This document shows positions 10,767-21,524 of a stretch of DNA of 64,000 bases, in pieces. Position 1 is the first letter of the stretch; each line of letters starts with the position of its first letter. The position numbers and the translations under genes were made by a program. Source of the DNA: Glycine soja (lineage: Eukaryota; Streptophyta; Magnoliopsida; Fabales; Fabaceae); NCBI RefSeq assembly GCF_004193775.1, contig NC_041016.1, positions 38,982,547 through 39,046,546 on the forward strand. Reading direction: 5' to 3'. Below the pieces are notes generated by a model that saw only the letters and a program-made list of their open reading frames with translations, did no database searches and had not been told where the DNA came from.

Positions 10767-12686
10767 GTTGGTTCCTAAGTTATGGTTCTTTCTTGTTGGG
10801 GGTTTGAAAACAAAAGGTAAAAGAACTATGGTTGAAACTAGCCAAAATAAACACTAAAAGAGGTGTGAAAGATAAGGTAAAAACTAATTGATAAAAGGCA
10901 AGCTACCTAGGAGGTTTGACAATGGAGAGTAAAGGAAATAAGCTATGAAAGTAAGCAAAAAAATAAAGTGCAAGAAATGCAAATTAGGCAGATCCTAGGA
11001 GTGTTTGGATGACCTCATTTAAGATTCCCAACAAAACACTCACTATCCTAAAGGAAAATTGCCTAAAATTATTACACACAAATGGAAGTAGGGTGACCTA
11101 TTGGAGGCTCCCAACTTACTTCCAACGAAAGGCCTTTTTGTTACAAAATTTGAAAGCAAAGCAAATTGCCAATTACAAAATTACAAAAAAAAAAGTCCTC
11201 AATTGTGGTGGCTATTCTATCTATGGTGTTTCACTCAATTTGGAGTGCTTTTTAGTCCAATAGCTCTTAAGGTGGTTTGCTCCTTGCTTCTTGACTCAAA
11301 TTCTTCAAGGTATGGCACCAATCCTCCTTTCCAATTCACTATATGTCAACTCACAAGCAAGGAAACAAAGAGACAAGCAATAACCAAAGACCAAAAAAAA
11401 TGAAATGAAAGCTAAACCAATAGAGTTTTAACAAGACAAATTTTCAAGGATTATTCAACAATTAAAGCAATGAAAAACACACAAAAGCAAGCTAGGACTC
11501 AAAGAGAAACCTAGAATGGCTCTAGAGTAGAGTAGAAAAACTAAAAAGAAAAAACACTCAAGAAACCTCTAGTTTTGGCACTTTTTTTCACAATAATTTT
11601 CGATTGAAGTTTCTGAACTAGGATTGGTATAAAATAGGCACCAATTATAGAACAAATTTTGAGCCAAAACAACAAGCACACTTCCCTTTCACTTTTTTTT
11701 TCCTGGTCACTGATTTTTCTGCCAAATTGTGTGATTTTTCTTATTTTTTCCTTTAATCAAAATCGCTTGGTTCTTTTTTTATAACTTTGGTCCAGATTTC
11801 TAGAAAATTCAGTAAAAATTTAAGCTCAAAACATATAGTGACCAATTCCCAGTAATTTATACAAGTTCGTATGTTCAAGCTGCCAACACCAGCGATTTCA
11901 ACCTAGCAATCAAGAGTAGTGTTTATGTTGCTTAAGGCTTGGATAGTTACAATTTGTGTTTGCTTATGCTCAATTATCTTGAATAAAACAATTCAAGAGA
12001 GCTTAAGACTTATTTTGATTCACAAATCCAGTCACAACTCAGCACCACAACTCAACTTCATCATAGGCATCATGTAGGAAACTTTTAAGAAAAAAAAAAA
12101 AAGTTCAACAACAAGACTACTTCTAGGAATTTATTTAGAACATGTTATAAACTAAATAACATGCATGAATTAGACTCAAAATTCAAAAGATAGGCTAAGA
12201 ATGACAGGAATACATGAACAAATGTATCTAGAATTCAATCAACAAAATAAAAATTCAACACAAACTTAGAACATAATGTGACAATTACTATGACTAAACA
12301 TGACTCTAAGACAACATGGATTAAGTGATTTACACTTAGATTTTTGTGTTTTTTTTTCTAATCAATATTTTGGAAGAAAATTTAGATCTAAGGTTCAGCA
12401 CAAGAATATTATGAATGAAAAATGATAGAACCTAAAATCAACACAAAAACATGATTCAAGAGTAGATCTACAAAATTTGAACCATAGAAATGCAAGAACA
12501 AGTCTAGATCTAAGATTTAATCGGTTTATTTTTTTTAATCTACTCTAAACAGCACCAAACCACAAGACAATGGACGATATACATGGAGAATAAAATTAAG
12601 AACAAGGAATTAAAGAGAATTCACCGAACAAAAAGATAGAGGAAGCAAAAGAACATCACCTAGATGAAGATGCTCTTGATACCACA
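10767..12686 (-). other. Z 5' leader, no gene seen
   Basis: This 1.9-kb stretch lies between the Z 5' LTR and gag. It is AT-rich with homopolymer runs and contains no convincing coding frame. The primer-binding site is at its right end. Confidence 0.7.
12670..12684 (-). other. Z primer-binding site (initiator tRNA-Met-like)
   Basis: The minus strand reads TGGTATCAAGAGCATC two bases inside the 5' LTR. It differs by one inserted A from the usual TGGTATCAGAGC complement of initiator tRNA-Met. Confidence 0.75.
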
Positions 12687-13671
12687 TGATGTAAGCTCCA
12701 TTGGAGCTTGTAGGCCTAGGATCTTCTTCATCAACGGATTCCTTTGCTTCTTGGAAGATGAATGGCAGTGGAATGGAGAAGGAAGAGAGGGAGGAGACGC
12801 CACTTCAAGGAGAAGATGAGTTTAGAAGAAGCTCACCACCATAGGAGGCCATGGATAAGAGCTTGGAGGAAGAAGGAGATGAATGAAGGGAGAGGAAGAG
12901 AAGAGCATGAAATTTTGTGCCCTAAAAGAGCTCTAAAATCTGAAGTTTAATATTCAATCGATCAAAGTTCCAAAAAATGTACACACATGACCTCTATTTA
13001 TAGCCTACGTGTCACACAAAATTGGAGGGAAATTTGAATTTCAATTCAAATTTCACATGAATTTGAAATTGAATTTGTGAAAACAAACTTTGGAACCAAA
13101 ATTTCACTAATTATGATTAGTGAATTTTAGTTATGGTTCAGCCCACTAATCCAAGATCAATTCCAAGATTCTCCACTAAGTGTGCTTAGGTGTCATGAGG
13201 CATGTAAAGCATGAAGGACATGCACAAAGTGTGACTATATGATGTGGCAATGGGGTGTAGTAAGCAAATGCTCACCTCCCCCTCTAAAATTTAGTTGGAT
13301 TGGGCTTCTACCAATTCAATTAAATTTATTTCCAACCACACTCATCAAATATTCACTTATTGCATGTGAAATTACAAAACTACCCCTAACACAAAAACTA
13401 GTCTAGGTGCCCTAAAATACAAGGGCTAAAAATCCTATATTTCTAGGGTACCTTAGCTACATTATGGAGCCCTAAATACAAGGACCAAATATAACGACAT
13501 CCTAGTCTAATATGTACAAAGATAATTGGACCCAATGGCCCATGGGCTCAGAAATCTACCCTGAGGTTCATGAGAACCCTAAGGCCTTCTTCAGCAACTC
13601 TAGCCCAGTCCTCTTGGAGCCTCTTGCTCATGGCTCTAGTGACTGGTCCCTTCCTAGGGAGGATTGCATCA
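12687..13671 (-). repeat. Z 5' LTR (right copy)
   Basis: It is 985 bp with TG and CA ends and matches 5,322-6,304. The outer edge (GCATCA) is followed by the atctc target duplication and the resumed X LTR. Confidence 0.9.
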
Positions 13672-13676
13672 ATCTC

Positions 13677-14854
13677 GCTAAGCCAATCTGCTGGCTTAGC
13701 AAGCGTCCACTAAGCGCAACACTCATGGGCTAAGTGCGAGGAAGACTCTAGAAGAAGATGAGTTGTACAGGTTCGCTAAGCACACCGCTTCATCTCACTA
13801 AGCGCACTGCTTCAGTCCATCCGCTAAGCGAGAAAGGCGCGCGCTAAGCCAAAATTCACTAATGTGCGCTAAGTGGTCCATAATTGCGCTATTCGCACGA
13901 GCACGAACAAGGCCACCTATTTAAGCCAGAAATCAGATTTTGTGAAGGGAGTTTGGGTTGGGATTCAGAGCTTTGCATGTCTAGAGATTCTAGAGACAGA
14001 AGGGTCCAAGTTCCATAGAGTTTTGAGAGATTTTGCTGTGTGAAGATCTCCAGAAACTAGAGCTTGAAGCAGAAGTCGTTCTGAGAGCTTGAGATGAGTT
14101 TGTGAATGATTGTGAGATCCTAGAGGTGAAGGAGACATCCTCACCACTTGTATTTTTGCAATCTTTCATCTTGTTCTTCTCTTTGTTGTAAATGAGGCTT
14201 CTTGGTTATGGAAAGCTAAATCCTCTGTTGGATCTTCCCTATAGGTACTTGATGTAAATATATTTCTATCTATTTAATGATGCTTTGTGTGTTCTCTGTG
14301 CTATCTACTTTTCACTCCAGTATGCTTTTACCTTAATCACGTAGATGCATGCTTTATTAGGGTCATTCAACAGTGGAAACTGGTCTGATTCTAAAGTCCT
14401 TAATAGTACAGGGCTAAGTTGTCGTACTATCACCAGTAATCAGGGTGCGATAATTTAGTTGTGTATGTGTGTCTTAATGTGGTCCTGGTTGAGTTTAGTC
14501 CAACAAAAGGAATTTGCGGACAATGCTTGATCAGGATTAGGCTAAACTATCATGAGGAATTGGGGTTTAGTATCTCAGGAGACACCATAAGAACACATGA
14601 GCATTGTTAGATAGAGAATATCCTTTTAGCATCAGGCACCTATTAGGAAGGCCAAGGTGTTTTCTACTTGTTTTTACACATCATTTCTCTCGCATGATTT
14701 TCCTTTTTGCACAGATATTTTACTCACCTATCCATATTCACACTTATCTTTACCCACCAGACACCTATTTGCTGAAATAGCTTACCAAATAACACAAGTT
14801 TCCCGAGAGTTCGATACTACTTGTGCGATCTGGTGCACTTGCCGGAAGCGAACA
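13677..14854 (+). repeat. X 5' LTR, right part
   Basis: It matches 32,191-33,392 and ends GCGAACA. With the left part it totals 1,394 bp, 21 bp shorter than the 3' LTR because the latter carries a 21-bp insertion near 33,336. The start of this part has eight or nine copies of a ctaagc-type motif. A possible TATA-like box (TATTTAAG) is near 13,917. Confidence 0.88.
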
Positions 14855-14860
14855 AGTTTT

Positions 14861-14878
14861 TGGCGCCGTTGCCGGGGA
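14861..14878 (+). other. X primer-binding site (tRNA-Asp-like)
   Basis: TGGCGCCGTTGCCGGGGA lies six bases inside the LTR. This is the tRNA-Asp complement commonly used by Athila/Calypso-type plant gypsy elements. Confidence 0.85.
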
Positions 14879-15024
14879 ACTTCTTTTTATTTGGGAAGTT
14901 AGTTTGTTTTTAGGTGTCTATTCTTTATTTGCTATTCTTTGATTGTTTTTGTGAATATTTTTTCTTAATTCCTATTTGTCTTTTCTTGTTAAATTGGATA
15001 ATTGTTTTTCTGTTAGTATTGTAT

Positions 15025-15347
15025 ATGCATAGATCTCCCACTGGCAATTTAGTTCCTCTGAACTTAGAAATTGAAGCTACATTGGGAAGGAACAAGGCTG
15101 AGAGGAGAAGGAAACTTCTGCAAGATAGAACAGTTGCATCCATTCTTGAGGAGAAGACTCATTTCTCTAACTTATTATCACCTCATTCACCATCATCAAG
15201 GGAATCCACCACTCAATTACCTGAAGTCATTGCCATGGCAGAAGAGCATGACCAGAGGATTACCCTTGAGGATTACTCAAATAGTTCAGTACCACAATTT
15301 TTCACCAGTATTGCACGTCCTGAGGTGCAAGCTAACAACATCAACTA
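15025..15347 (+). pseudogene. X gag, first part (interrupted by SIRE1-B)
   Basis: The ATG at 15,025 begins MHRSPTGNLVPLNLEI, a highly charged gag N-terminus. The frame is open upstream too, but that part is hydrophobic leader and unlikely to be translated. The gene is cut after the second base of a codon by SIRE1-B at 15,348. The same frame resumes at 25,222, after the aacta duplication, with LIHLIHGNLFQGLPNEDPY. Confidence 0.82.
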
Positions 15348-16528
15348 TGTTAGTGCTTAGCTCTACTGAGTTTTAAAAGATTGGCTAAGATTTTGTTAAA
15401 ACATAAGCACTTAGACAATGAAGGAAAGCTGGAGTTGCTGCACATGATGTCCAACGTTATGTCAAAGAATAAGATCGGGCTGCACAATGCACAAGGCAAG
15501 ATGAAATGTCAAATGAAGAATTGAAGCTGCAGGATTCACGATGTCGGATACAATGTCCAGGACATCCTGCCTGAAAATACTGGAATTGCTAAAAGCATTG
15601 AAGCTGCAGGATCCACGATGTCGGATACAATGTCCAGGACATCCTGCCCGAAAATACTGGAGTTGCTAAAAGCATTGAAGCTGCAGGATCCACGATGTCG
15701 GATACGATGTCCAGGACATCTGGCCCGAAAATACTGGACATATAAATCTGTTATATCTTTAACAGATTATTGTGCAGTTAGCAAGAGATAAGATGATCTA
15801 TCTTTAGGAACGAATTAAAAGATAATTAAAGTTCGAATTACAAACTAGAAGAGTTCGTTCAGGGATTAAAGATTAAAGATTAAAGATAAAAACTAAAAGA
15901 TCAAACTGTATCTTTTAGATCTTTAAGTGCAGATTTTTTCAGAAGAATGATAGATCTCATCCAGCACAAGAAGTTGCAGCCCAGATACGCTCACTGCTAT
16001 ATAAACACGAAGGCTGCACGAGTTCTGTACCAAGTCCGGGATTGAAGAGTTATTTTGTGAGTTTTGGGACTTGAGTGTTTTGTGAGCCACCTTGATGGTA
16101 CCCTAACATCAAGTGTTGGACCTGAGTGTGTAGAGTTGATCTCTAGTGTGTAGAGTTGATCTCTTTTGTTCAGAGAGCAATCTCTGGTGTGCCTTTGATT
16201 TATTTGTAAACACGGGAGAGTGTTTGAGAGGGAGTGAGAGGGGTTCTCATATCTAAGAGTGGCTCTTAGGTAGAGGTTGCACAGGTAGTGGTTAGGTGAG
16301 AAGGTTGTAAACAGTGGCTGTTAGACCTTGAACTAACACTATTTTAGTGGATTTCCTCCCTGGCTTGGTAGCCCCTAGATGTAGGTGAGGTTGCACCGAA
16401 CTGGGTTAACAATTCTCTTGTGGTATTTACTTGTTTAATCTGTTCACACACTCAAATATAACCTGCATGTTCTGAAGCGTGATGTCGTGACATCCTGTAC
16501 GACATCTGGCATTGGTATCAGAATTTCA
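15348..16528 (+). repeat. SIRE1-B 5' LTR with promoter
   Basis: The LTR is 1,181 bp. Three 77-bp units, each with a gatgtc/gacatc dyad, begin near 15,520, 15,597 and 15,674, upstream of the TATATAAA box at 15,998-16,005. Their position in U3 is that of enhancer-like repeats, but that role is inferred. Two copies of a 20-bp unit lie downstream of the TATA box near 16,125-16,165. Confidence 0.95.
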
Positions 16529-16530
16529 AT

Positions 16531-16548
16531 TGGTATCAGAGCAGGCAC
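16531..16548 (+). other. SIRE1-B primer-binding site (initiator tRNA-Met)
   Basis: TGGTATCAGAGC begins two bases inside the 5' LTR and is the standard complement to the 3' end of plant initiator tRNA-Met. The last bases of the LTR themselves contain a partial duplicate (TTGGTATCAGA). Confidence 0.9.
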
Positions 16549-16586
16549 TCGAAATCACTGAGTGAGATCTAGGGAGATAAATTCTG

Positions 16587-19500
16587 ATGAACATGGAGAA
16601 AGAAGGAGGACCAGTGAACAGACCACCAATTCTGGATGGAACCAACTATGAATACTGGAAAGCAAGGATGGTGGCCTTCCTCAAATCACTGGATAGCAGA
16701 ACCTGGAAAGCTGTCATCAAAGGCTGGGAACATCCCAAGATGCTGGACACAGAAGGAAAGCCCACTGATGAATTGAAGCCAGAAGAAGACTGGACAAAAG
16801 AAGAAGATGAATTGGCACTTGGAAACTCCAAAGCCTTGAATGCCCTATTCAATGGAGTTGACAAGAATATCTTCAGACTGATCAACACATGCACAGTGGC
16901 CAAGGATGCATGGGAGATCCTGAAAACCACTCATGAAGGAACCTCCAAAGTAAAGATGTCCAGATTGCAACTATTGGCTACAAAATTCGAAAATCTGAAG
17001 ATGAAGGAGGAAGAATGTATTCATGACTTCCACATGAACATTCTTGAAATTGCCAATGCTTGCACTGCCTTGGGAGAGAGGATGACAGATGAAAAGCTGG
17101 TGAGAAAGATCCTCAGATCCTTGCCTAAGAGATTTGACATGAAAGTCACTGCAATAGAGGAGGCCCAAGACATTTGCAACATGAGAGTAGATGAACTCAT
17201 TGGTTCCCTTCAAACCTTTGAGCTAGGACTCTCGGATAGGGCTGAAAAGAAGAGCAAGAATCTGGCTTTCGTGTCCAATGATGAAGGAGAAGAAGATGAG
17301 TATGACCTGGATACTGATGAAGGTCTGACCAAAGCAGTTGTGCTCCTTGGAAAACAGTTCAACAAAGTGATGAACAGAATGGACAGGAGGCAGAAACCAC
17401 ATGTCCGGAACATCCCTTTCGACATCAGGAAAGGTAGTGAATATCAGAAAAGGTCAGATGAAAAGCCCAGTCACAGCAACGGAGTTCAATGCCATGGGTG
17501 TGAAGGCTATGGACACATCAAAGCTGAATGTCCCACTCATCTCAAGAAGCAGAGGAAAGGACTTTCTGTATGTCGGTCTGATGATACAGAGAGTGAACAA
17601 GAAAGTGATTCTGACAGAGATGTGAATGCACTCACTGGGAGATTTGAATCTGCTGAAGATTCAAGTGATACAGATAGTGAAATCACTTTTGATGAGCTTG
17701 CTACATCCTATAGAGAACTATGCATCAAAAGTGAGAAGATTCTTCAGCAAGAAGCACAACTGAAGAAGGTCATTGCAAATCTGGAGGCTGAGAAGGAGGC
17801 ACATGAAGAGGAGATCTCTGAGCTTAAAGGAGAAGTTGGTTTTCTGAACTCTAAACTGGAAAACATGACGAAATCAATAAAGATGCTGAATAAAGGCTCA
17901 GATACGCTTGATGAGGTGCTACAGCTTGGGAAGAATGTTGGAAACCAGAGAGGACTTGGATTTAATCATAAGTCCGCTGGCAGAACAACCATGACAGAAT
18001 TTGTTCCTGCCAAAAACAGCACTGGAGCCACGATGTCACAACATCGGTCTCGACATCATGGAACGCAGCAGAAAAGGAGCAAAAGAAAGAAGTGGAGGTG
18101 TCACTACTGTGGCAAGTATGGTCACATAAAGCCCTTTTGCTATCATCTACATGGTCATCCACATCATGGAACTCAAAGTAGAAGCAGCGGAAGGAAGATG
18201 ATGTGGGTTCCAAAACACAAGACTGTTAGTCTTGTTGTTCATACTTCACTTAGAGCATCAGCTAAGGAAGATTGGTACCTAGATAGCGGCTGTTCCAGAC
18301 ACATGACAGGAGTTAAAGAATTCCTGGTGAACATTGAACCTTGCTCCACTAGCTATGTGACATTTGGAGATGGTTCTAAAGGAAAGATCACTGGAATGGG
18401 AAAGCTAGCTCATGATGGACTTCCTAGTCTGGACAAAGTACTGCTGGTGAAGGGACTGACTGCAAACTTGATCAGCATCAGTCAGTTGTGTGATGAAGGA
18501 TTCAATGTAAACTTCACAAAGTCAGAATGCTTGGTGACAAATGAGAAGAGTGAAGTTCTAATGAAGGGCAGCAGATCAAAGGACAACTGTTACCTATGGA
18601 CACCTCAAGAAACCAGTTACTCCTCCACATGTCTATCCTCCAAAGAAGATGAAGTCAGAATATGGCATCAAAGATTTGGACATCTGCACTTAAGAGGCAT
18701 GAAGAAAATCATTGACAAAGGTGCTGTTAGAGGCATTCCCAATCTGAAAATAGAAGAAGGCAGAATCTGTGGTGAATGTCAGATTGGAAAGCAAGTCAAG
18801 ATGTCCCACCAGAAGCTTCAACATCATACCACTTCCAGGGTGCTGGAACTACTTCACATGGACTTGATGGGGCCTATGCAAGTTGAAAGCCTTGGAGGAA
18901 AGAGGTATGCCTATGTTGTTGTGGATGATTTCTCCAGATTTACCTGGGTCAACTTTATCAGAGAAAAATCAGACACCTTTGAAGTATTCAAGGAGTTGAG
19001 TCTAAGACTTCAAAGAGAAAAAGACTGTGTCATCAAGAGAATCAGGAGTGACCATGGCAGAGAGTTTGAAAACAGCAGGTTTACTGAATTCTGCACATCT
19101 GAAGGCATCACTCATGAGTTCTCTGCAGCCATTACACCACAACAGAATGGCATAGTTGAGAGGAAAAACAGGACTTTGCAAGAGGCTGCTAGGGTCATGC
19201 TTCATGCCAAAGAACTTCCCTATAATCTCTGGGCTGAAGCCATGAACACAGCATGCTACATCCACAACAGAGTCACACTGAGAAGAGGGACTCCAACCAC
19301 ACTGTATGAAATCTGGAAAGGGAGGAAGCCAACTGTCAAGCACTTCCACATCTTTGGAAGTCCATGTTACATTTTGGCAGATAGAGAGCAAAGGAGAAAG
19401 ATGGATCCCAAGAGTGATGCAGGAATATTCCTGGGATACTCTACAAACAGCAGAGCATATAGAGTATTCAATTCCAGAACCAGAACTGTGATGGAATCCA

Positions 19501-21320
19501 TCAATGTGGTTGTTGATGATCTAACTCCAGCAAGAAAGAAGGATGTCGAAGAAGATGTCTCAACATCGGGAGACAATGTAGCAGATACAGCTAAAAGTGC
19601 AGAAAATGCAGAAAACTCTGATTCTGCTACAGATGAATCAAACATCAACCAACCTGACAAGAGACCCTCCATCAGAATCCAGAAGATGCACCCCAAGGAG
19701 CTGATTATAGGAGATCCAAACAGAGGAGTCACTACAAGATCAAGGGAGATTGAGATTGTCTCCAATTCATGCTTTGTCTCCAAAATTGAGCCCAAGAATG
19801 TGAAAGAGGCACTGACTGATGAGTTCTGGATCAATGCTATGCAAGAAGAATTGGAGCAATTCAAAAGGAATGAAGTCTGGGAGCTAGTTCCGAGACCCGA
19901 GGGAACTAATGTGATTGGCACCAAGTGGATCTTCAAGAACAAAACCAATGAAGAAGGTGTTATAACCAGAAACAAGGCCAGACTTGTTGCTCAAGGCTAC
20001 ACTCAGATTGAAGGTGTAGACTTTGATGAAACTTTCGCTCCAGTTGCTAGACTTGAGTCCATCATATTGTTACTTGGTGTAGCTTGCTTCCTCAAATTCA
20101 AGCTGTACCAGATGGATGTGAAGAGCGCGTTTCTGAATGGATACCTGAATGAAGAAGCCTATGTGGAGCAGCCAAAGGGATTTGTAGATCCAACTCATCC
20201 AGATCATGTATACAGGCTCAAGAAGGCTCTCTATGGATTGAAGCAAGCTCCAAGAGCTTGGTATGAAAGGCTAACAGAGTTCCTTACTCAGCAAGGGTAT
20301 AGGAAGGGAGGAATTGACAAGACTCTCTTTGTCAAACAAGATGCTGAAAACTTGATGATAGCACAGATATATGTTGATGACATTGTGTTTGGAGGGATGT
20401 CGAATGAGATGCTTCGACATTTTGTCCAACAGATGCAATCTGAATTTGAGATGAGTCTTGTTGGAGAGCTGACTTATTTTCTGGGACTCCAAGTGAAGCA
20501 GATGGAAGACTCCATATTCCTCTCACAAAGCAAGTATGCAAAGAACATTGTCAAGAAGTTTGGAATGGAAAATGCCAGCCATAAAAGAACACCTGCACCT
20601 ACTCACTTGAAGCTGTCAAAGGATGAAGCTGGCACCAGTGTTGATCAAAGTCTGTACAGAAGCATGATTGGGAGCTTACTATATTTAACAGCTAGCAGAC
20701 CCGACATCACCTATGCAGTAGGTGTTTGTGCAAGATATCAAGCCAATCCTAAGATAAGTCACTTGACTCAAGTAAAGAGAATTCTGAAATATGTAAATGG
20801 CACCAGTGACTATGGGATTATGTACTGTCATTGTTCAGATTCAATGCTGGTTGGGTATTGTGATGCTGATTGGGCTGGAAGTGCAGATGACAGAAAAAGC
20901 ACTTCTGGTGGATGCTTCTATCTGGGCAACAATCTTATTTCATGGTTCAGCAAGAAGCAGAACTGTGTGTCCCTATCTACTGCTGAAGCAGAGTATATTG
21001 CAGCAGGAAGCAGCTGTTCACAACTAGTTTGGATGAAGCAGATGCTGAAGGAGTACAATGTCGAACAAGATGTCATGACATTGTACTGTGACAACTTGAG
21101 TGCTATCAATATTTCTAAAAATCCTGTTCAACACAGCAGAACCAAGCACATTGACATTAGACACCACTATATTAGAGAGCTTGTTGATGATAAAGTTATC
21201 ACACTGGAGCATGTTGACACTGAGGAACAAATGGCGGATATTTTCACAAAGGCATTGGATGCAAATCAGTTTGAAAAACTGAGGGGCAAGCTGGGCATTT
21301 GCCTGCTAGAGGAATTATAG
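16587..21320 (+). CDS. SIRE1-B gag-pol polyprotein, intact
   Basis: The single frame has 1,577 residues. Order: gag (residues 1-480) with a copia-type gag domain near the N-terminus, a CCHC knuckle at about 302-315 ([14 protein letters not shown]), an acidic and coiled-coil stretch, a second knuckle at about 505-518 ([14 protein letters not shown]), aspartic protease with [11 protein letters not shown] near 566, integrase with an HHCC region from about 693 and catalytic D759, D822 and E858 (35 residues between the last two), reverse transcriptase with YVDD at 1262-1265, and RNase H with GYCDADWAG near 1424 and [10 protein letters not shown] near 1526. All catalytic motifs are present with no stop or frameshift. 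ATG at 16,587 is the first in frame (another lies at 16,593). The TAG at 21,318 is in a read-through context. Confidence 0.96.
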   Translation: MNMEKEGGPVNRPPILDGTNYEYWKARMVAFLKSLDSRTWKAVIKGWEHPKMLDTEGKPTDELKPEEDWTKEEDELALGNSKALNALFNGVDKNIFRLINTCTVAKDAWEILKTTHEGTSKVKMSRLQLLATKFENLKMKEEECIHDFHMNILEIANACTALGERMTDEKLVRKILRSLPKRFDMKVTAIEEAQDICNMRVDELIGSLQTFELGLSDRAEKKSKNLAFVSNDEGEEDEYDLDTDEGLTKAVVLLGKQFNKVMNRMDRRQKPHVRNIPFDIRKGSEYQKRSDEKPSHSNGVQCHGCEGYGHIKAECPTHLKKQRKGLSVCRSDDTESEQESDSDRDVNALTGRFESAEDSSDTDSEITFDELATSYRELCIKSEKILQQEAQLKKVIANLEAEKEAHEEEISELKGEVGFLNSKLENMTKSIKMLNKGSDTLDEVLQLGKNVGNQRGLGFNHKSAGRTTMTEFVPAKNSTGATMSQHRSRHHGTQQKRSKRKKWRCHYCGKYGHIKPFCYHLHGHPHHGTQSRSSGRKMMWVPKHKTVSLVVHTSLRASAKEDWYLDSGCSRHMTGVKEFLVNIEPCSTSYVTFGDGSKGKITGMGKLAHDGLPSLDKVLLVKGLTANLISISQLCDEGFNVNFTKSECLVTNEKSEVLMKGSRSKDNCYLWTPQETSYSSTCLSSKEDEVRIWHQRFGHLHLRGMKKIIDKGAVRGIPNLKIEEGRICGECQIGKQVKMSHQKLQHHTTSRVLELLHMDLMGPMQVESLGGKRYAYVVVDDFSRFTWVNFIREKSDTFEVFKELSLRLQREKDCVIKRIRSDHGREFENSRFTEFCTSEGITHEFSAAITPQQNGIVERKNRTLQEAARVMLHAKELPYNLWAEAMNTACYIHNRVTLRRGTPTTLYEIWKGRKPTVKHFHIFGSPCYILADREQRRKMDPKSDAGIFLGYSTNSRAYRVFNSRTRTVMESINVVVDDLTPARKKDVEEDVSTSGDNVADTAKSAENAENSDSATDESNINQPDKRPSIRIQKMHPKELIIGDPNRGVTTRSREIEIVSNSCFVSKIEPKNVKEALTDEFWINAMQEELEQFKRNEVWELVPRPEGTNVIGTKWIFKNKTNEEGVITRNKARLVAQGYTQIEGVDFDETFAPVARLESIILLLGVACFLKFKLYQMDVKSAFLNGYLNEEAYVEQPKGFVDPTHPDHVYRLKKALYGLKQAPRAWYERLTEFLTQQGYRKGGIDKTLFVKQDAENLMIAQIYVDDIVFGGMSNEMLRHFVQQMQSEFEMSLVGELTYFLGLQVKQMEDSIFLSQSKYAKNIVKKFGMENASHKRTPAPTHLKLSKDEAGTSVDQSLYRSMIGSLLYLTASRPDITYAVGVCARYQANPKISHLTQVKRILKYVNGTSDYGIMYCHCSDSMLVGYCDADWAGSADDRKSTSGGCFYLGNNLISWFSKKQNCVSLSTAEAEYIAAGSSCSQLVWMKQMLKEYNVEQDVMTLYCDNLSAINISKNPVQHSRTKHIDIRHHYIRELVDDKVITLEHVDTEEQMADIFTKALDANQFEKLRGKLGICLLEEL

Positions 21321-21326
21321 CAACTA
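21318..21326 (+). promoter_or_regulatory. UAG read-through site between pol and env-like frame (copy B)
   Basis: TAG is followed by CAA CTA, again fitting UAG-CAR-YYA. The next 43 codons are open and in frame with the env-like gene. Copies A and B differ by 12 bp in this linker yet both keep frame. Confidence 0.82.
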
Positions 21327-21524
21327 CTGCTATCTGAACGTGCTCAAACATCTCACTTAACATTAATAGCACGTTCACTACTGAGGCAAAACAAATTCGA
21401 CCGTTGCTTCACACGTCCCTCTACATTCCTCATTCAAACTTATATTTTCGTGGTAATCTCGTTTTCAGCATTCCCCAACAGCTCTCAGAGATTTACGAAA
21501 TCATTCCAAACGCTCTGCTTTTCC

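Larger units (their letters stand above)
5322..13671 (-). mobile_element. Ty3/gypsy retrotransposon Z inserted in the X LTR
   Basis: Z is 8,350 bp, in minus orientation, flanked by the duplication atctc (5,317-5,321 and 13,672-13,676). It has LTRs of 983 and 985 bp, a primer site related to initiator tRNA-Met, gag with a zinc knuckle, protease, reverse transcriptase, RNase H and integrase in standard gypsy order. No chromodomain was recognised at the integrase end. Several inactivating changes are present, so it is no longer autonomous. Confidence 0.9.

Noticed and set aside
14914..15024. Signal-peptide-like hydrophobic N-terminus in front of X gag
   Set aside because: It lies in the leader just after the primer-binding site, is T-rich, and a better gag start (MHRSPTG) is at 15,025.
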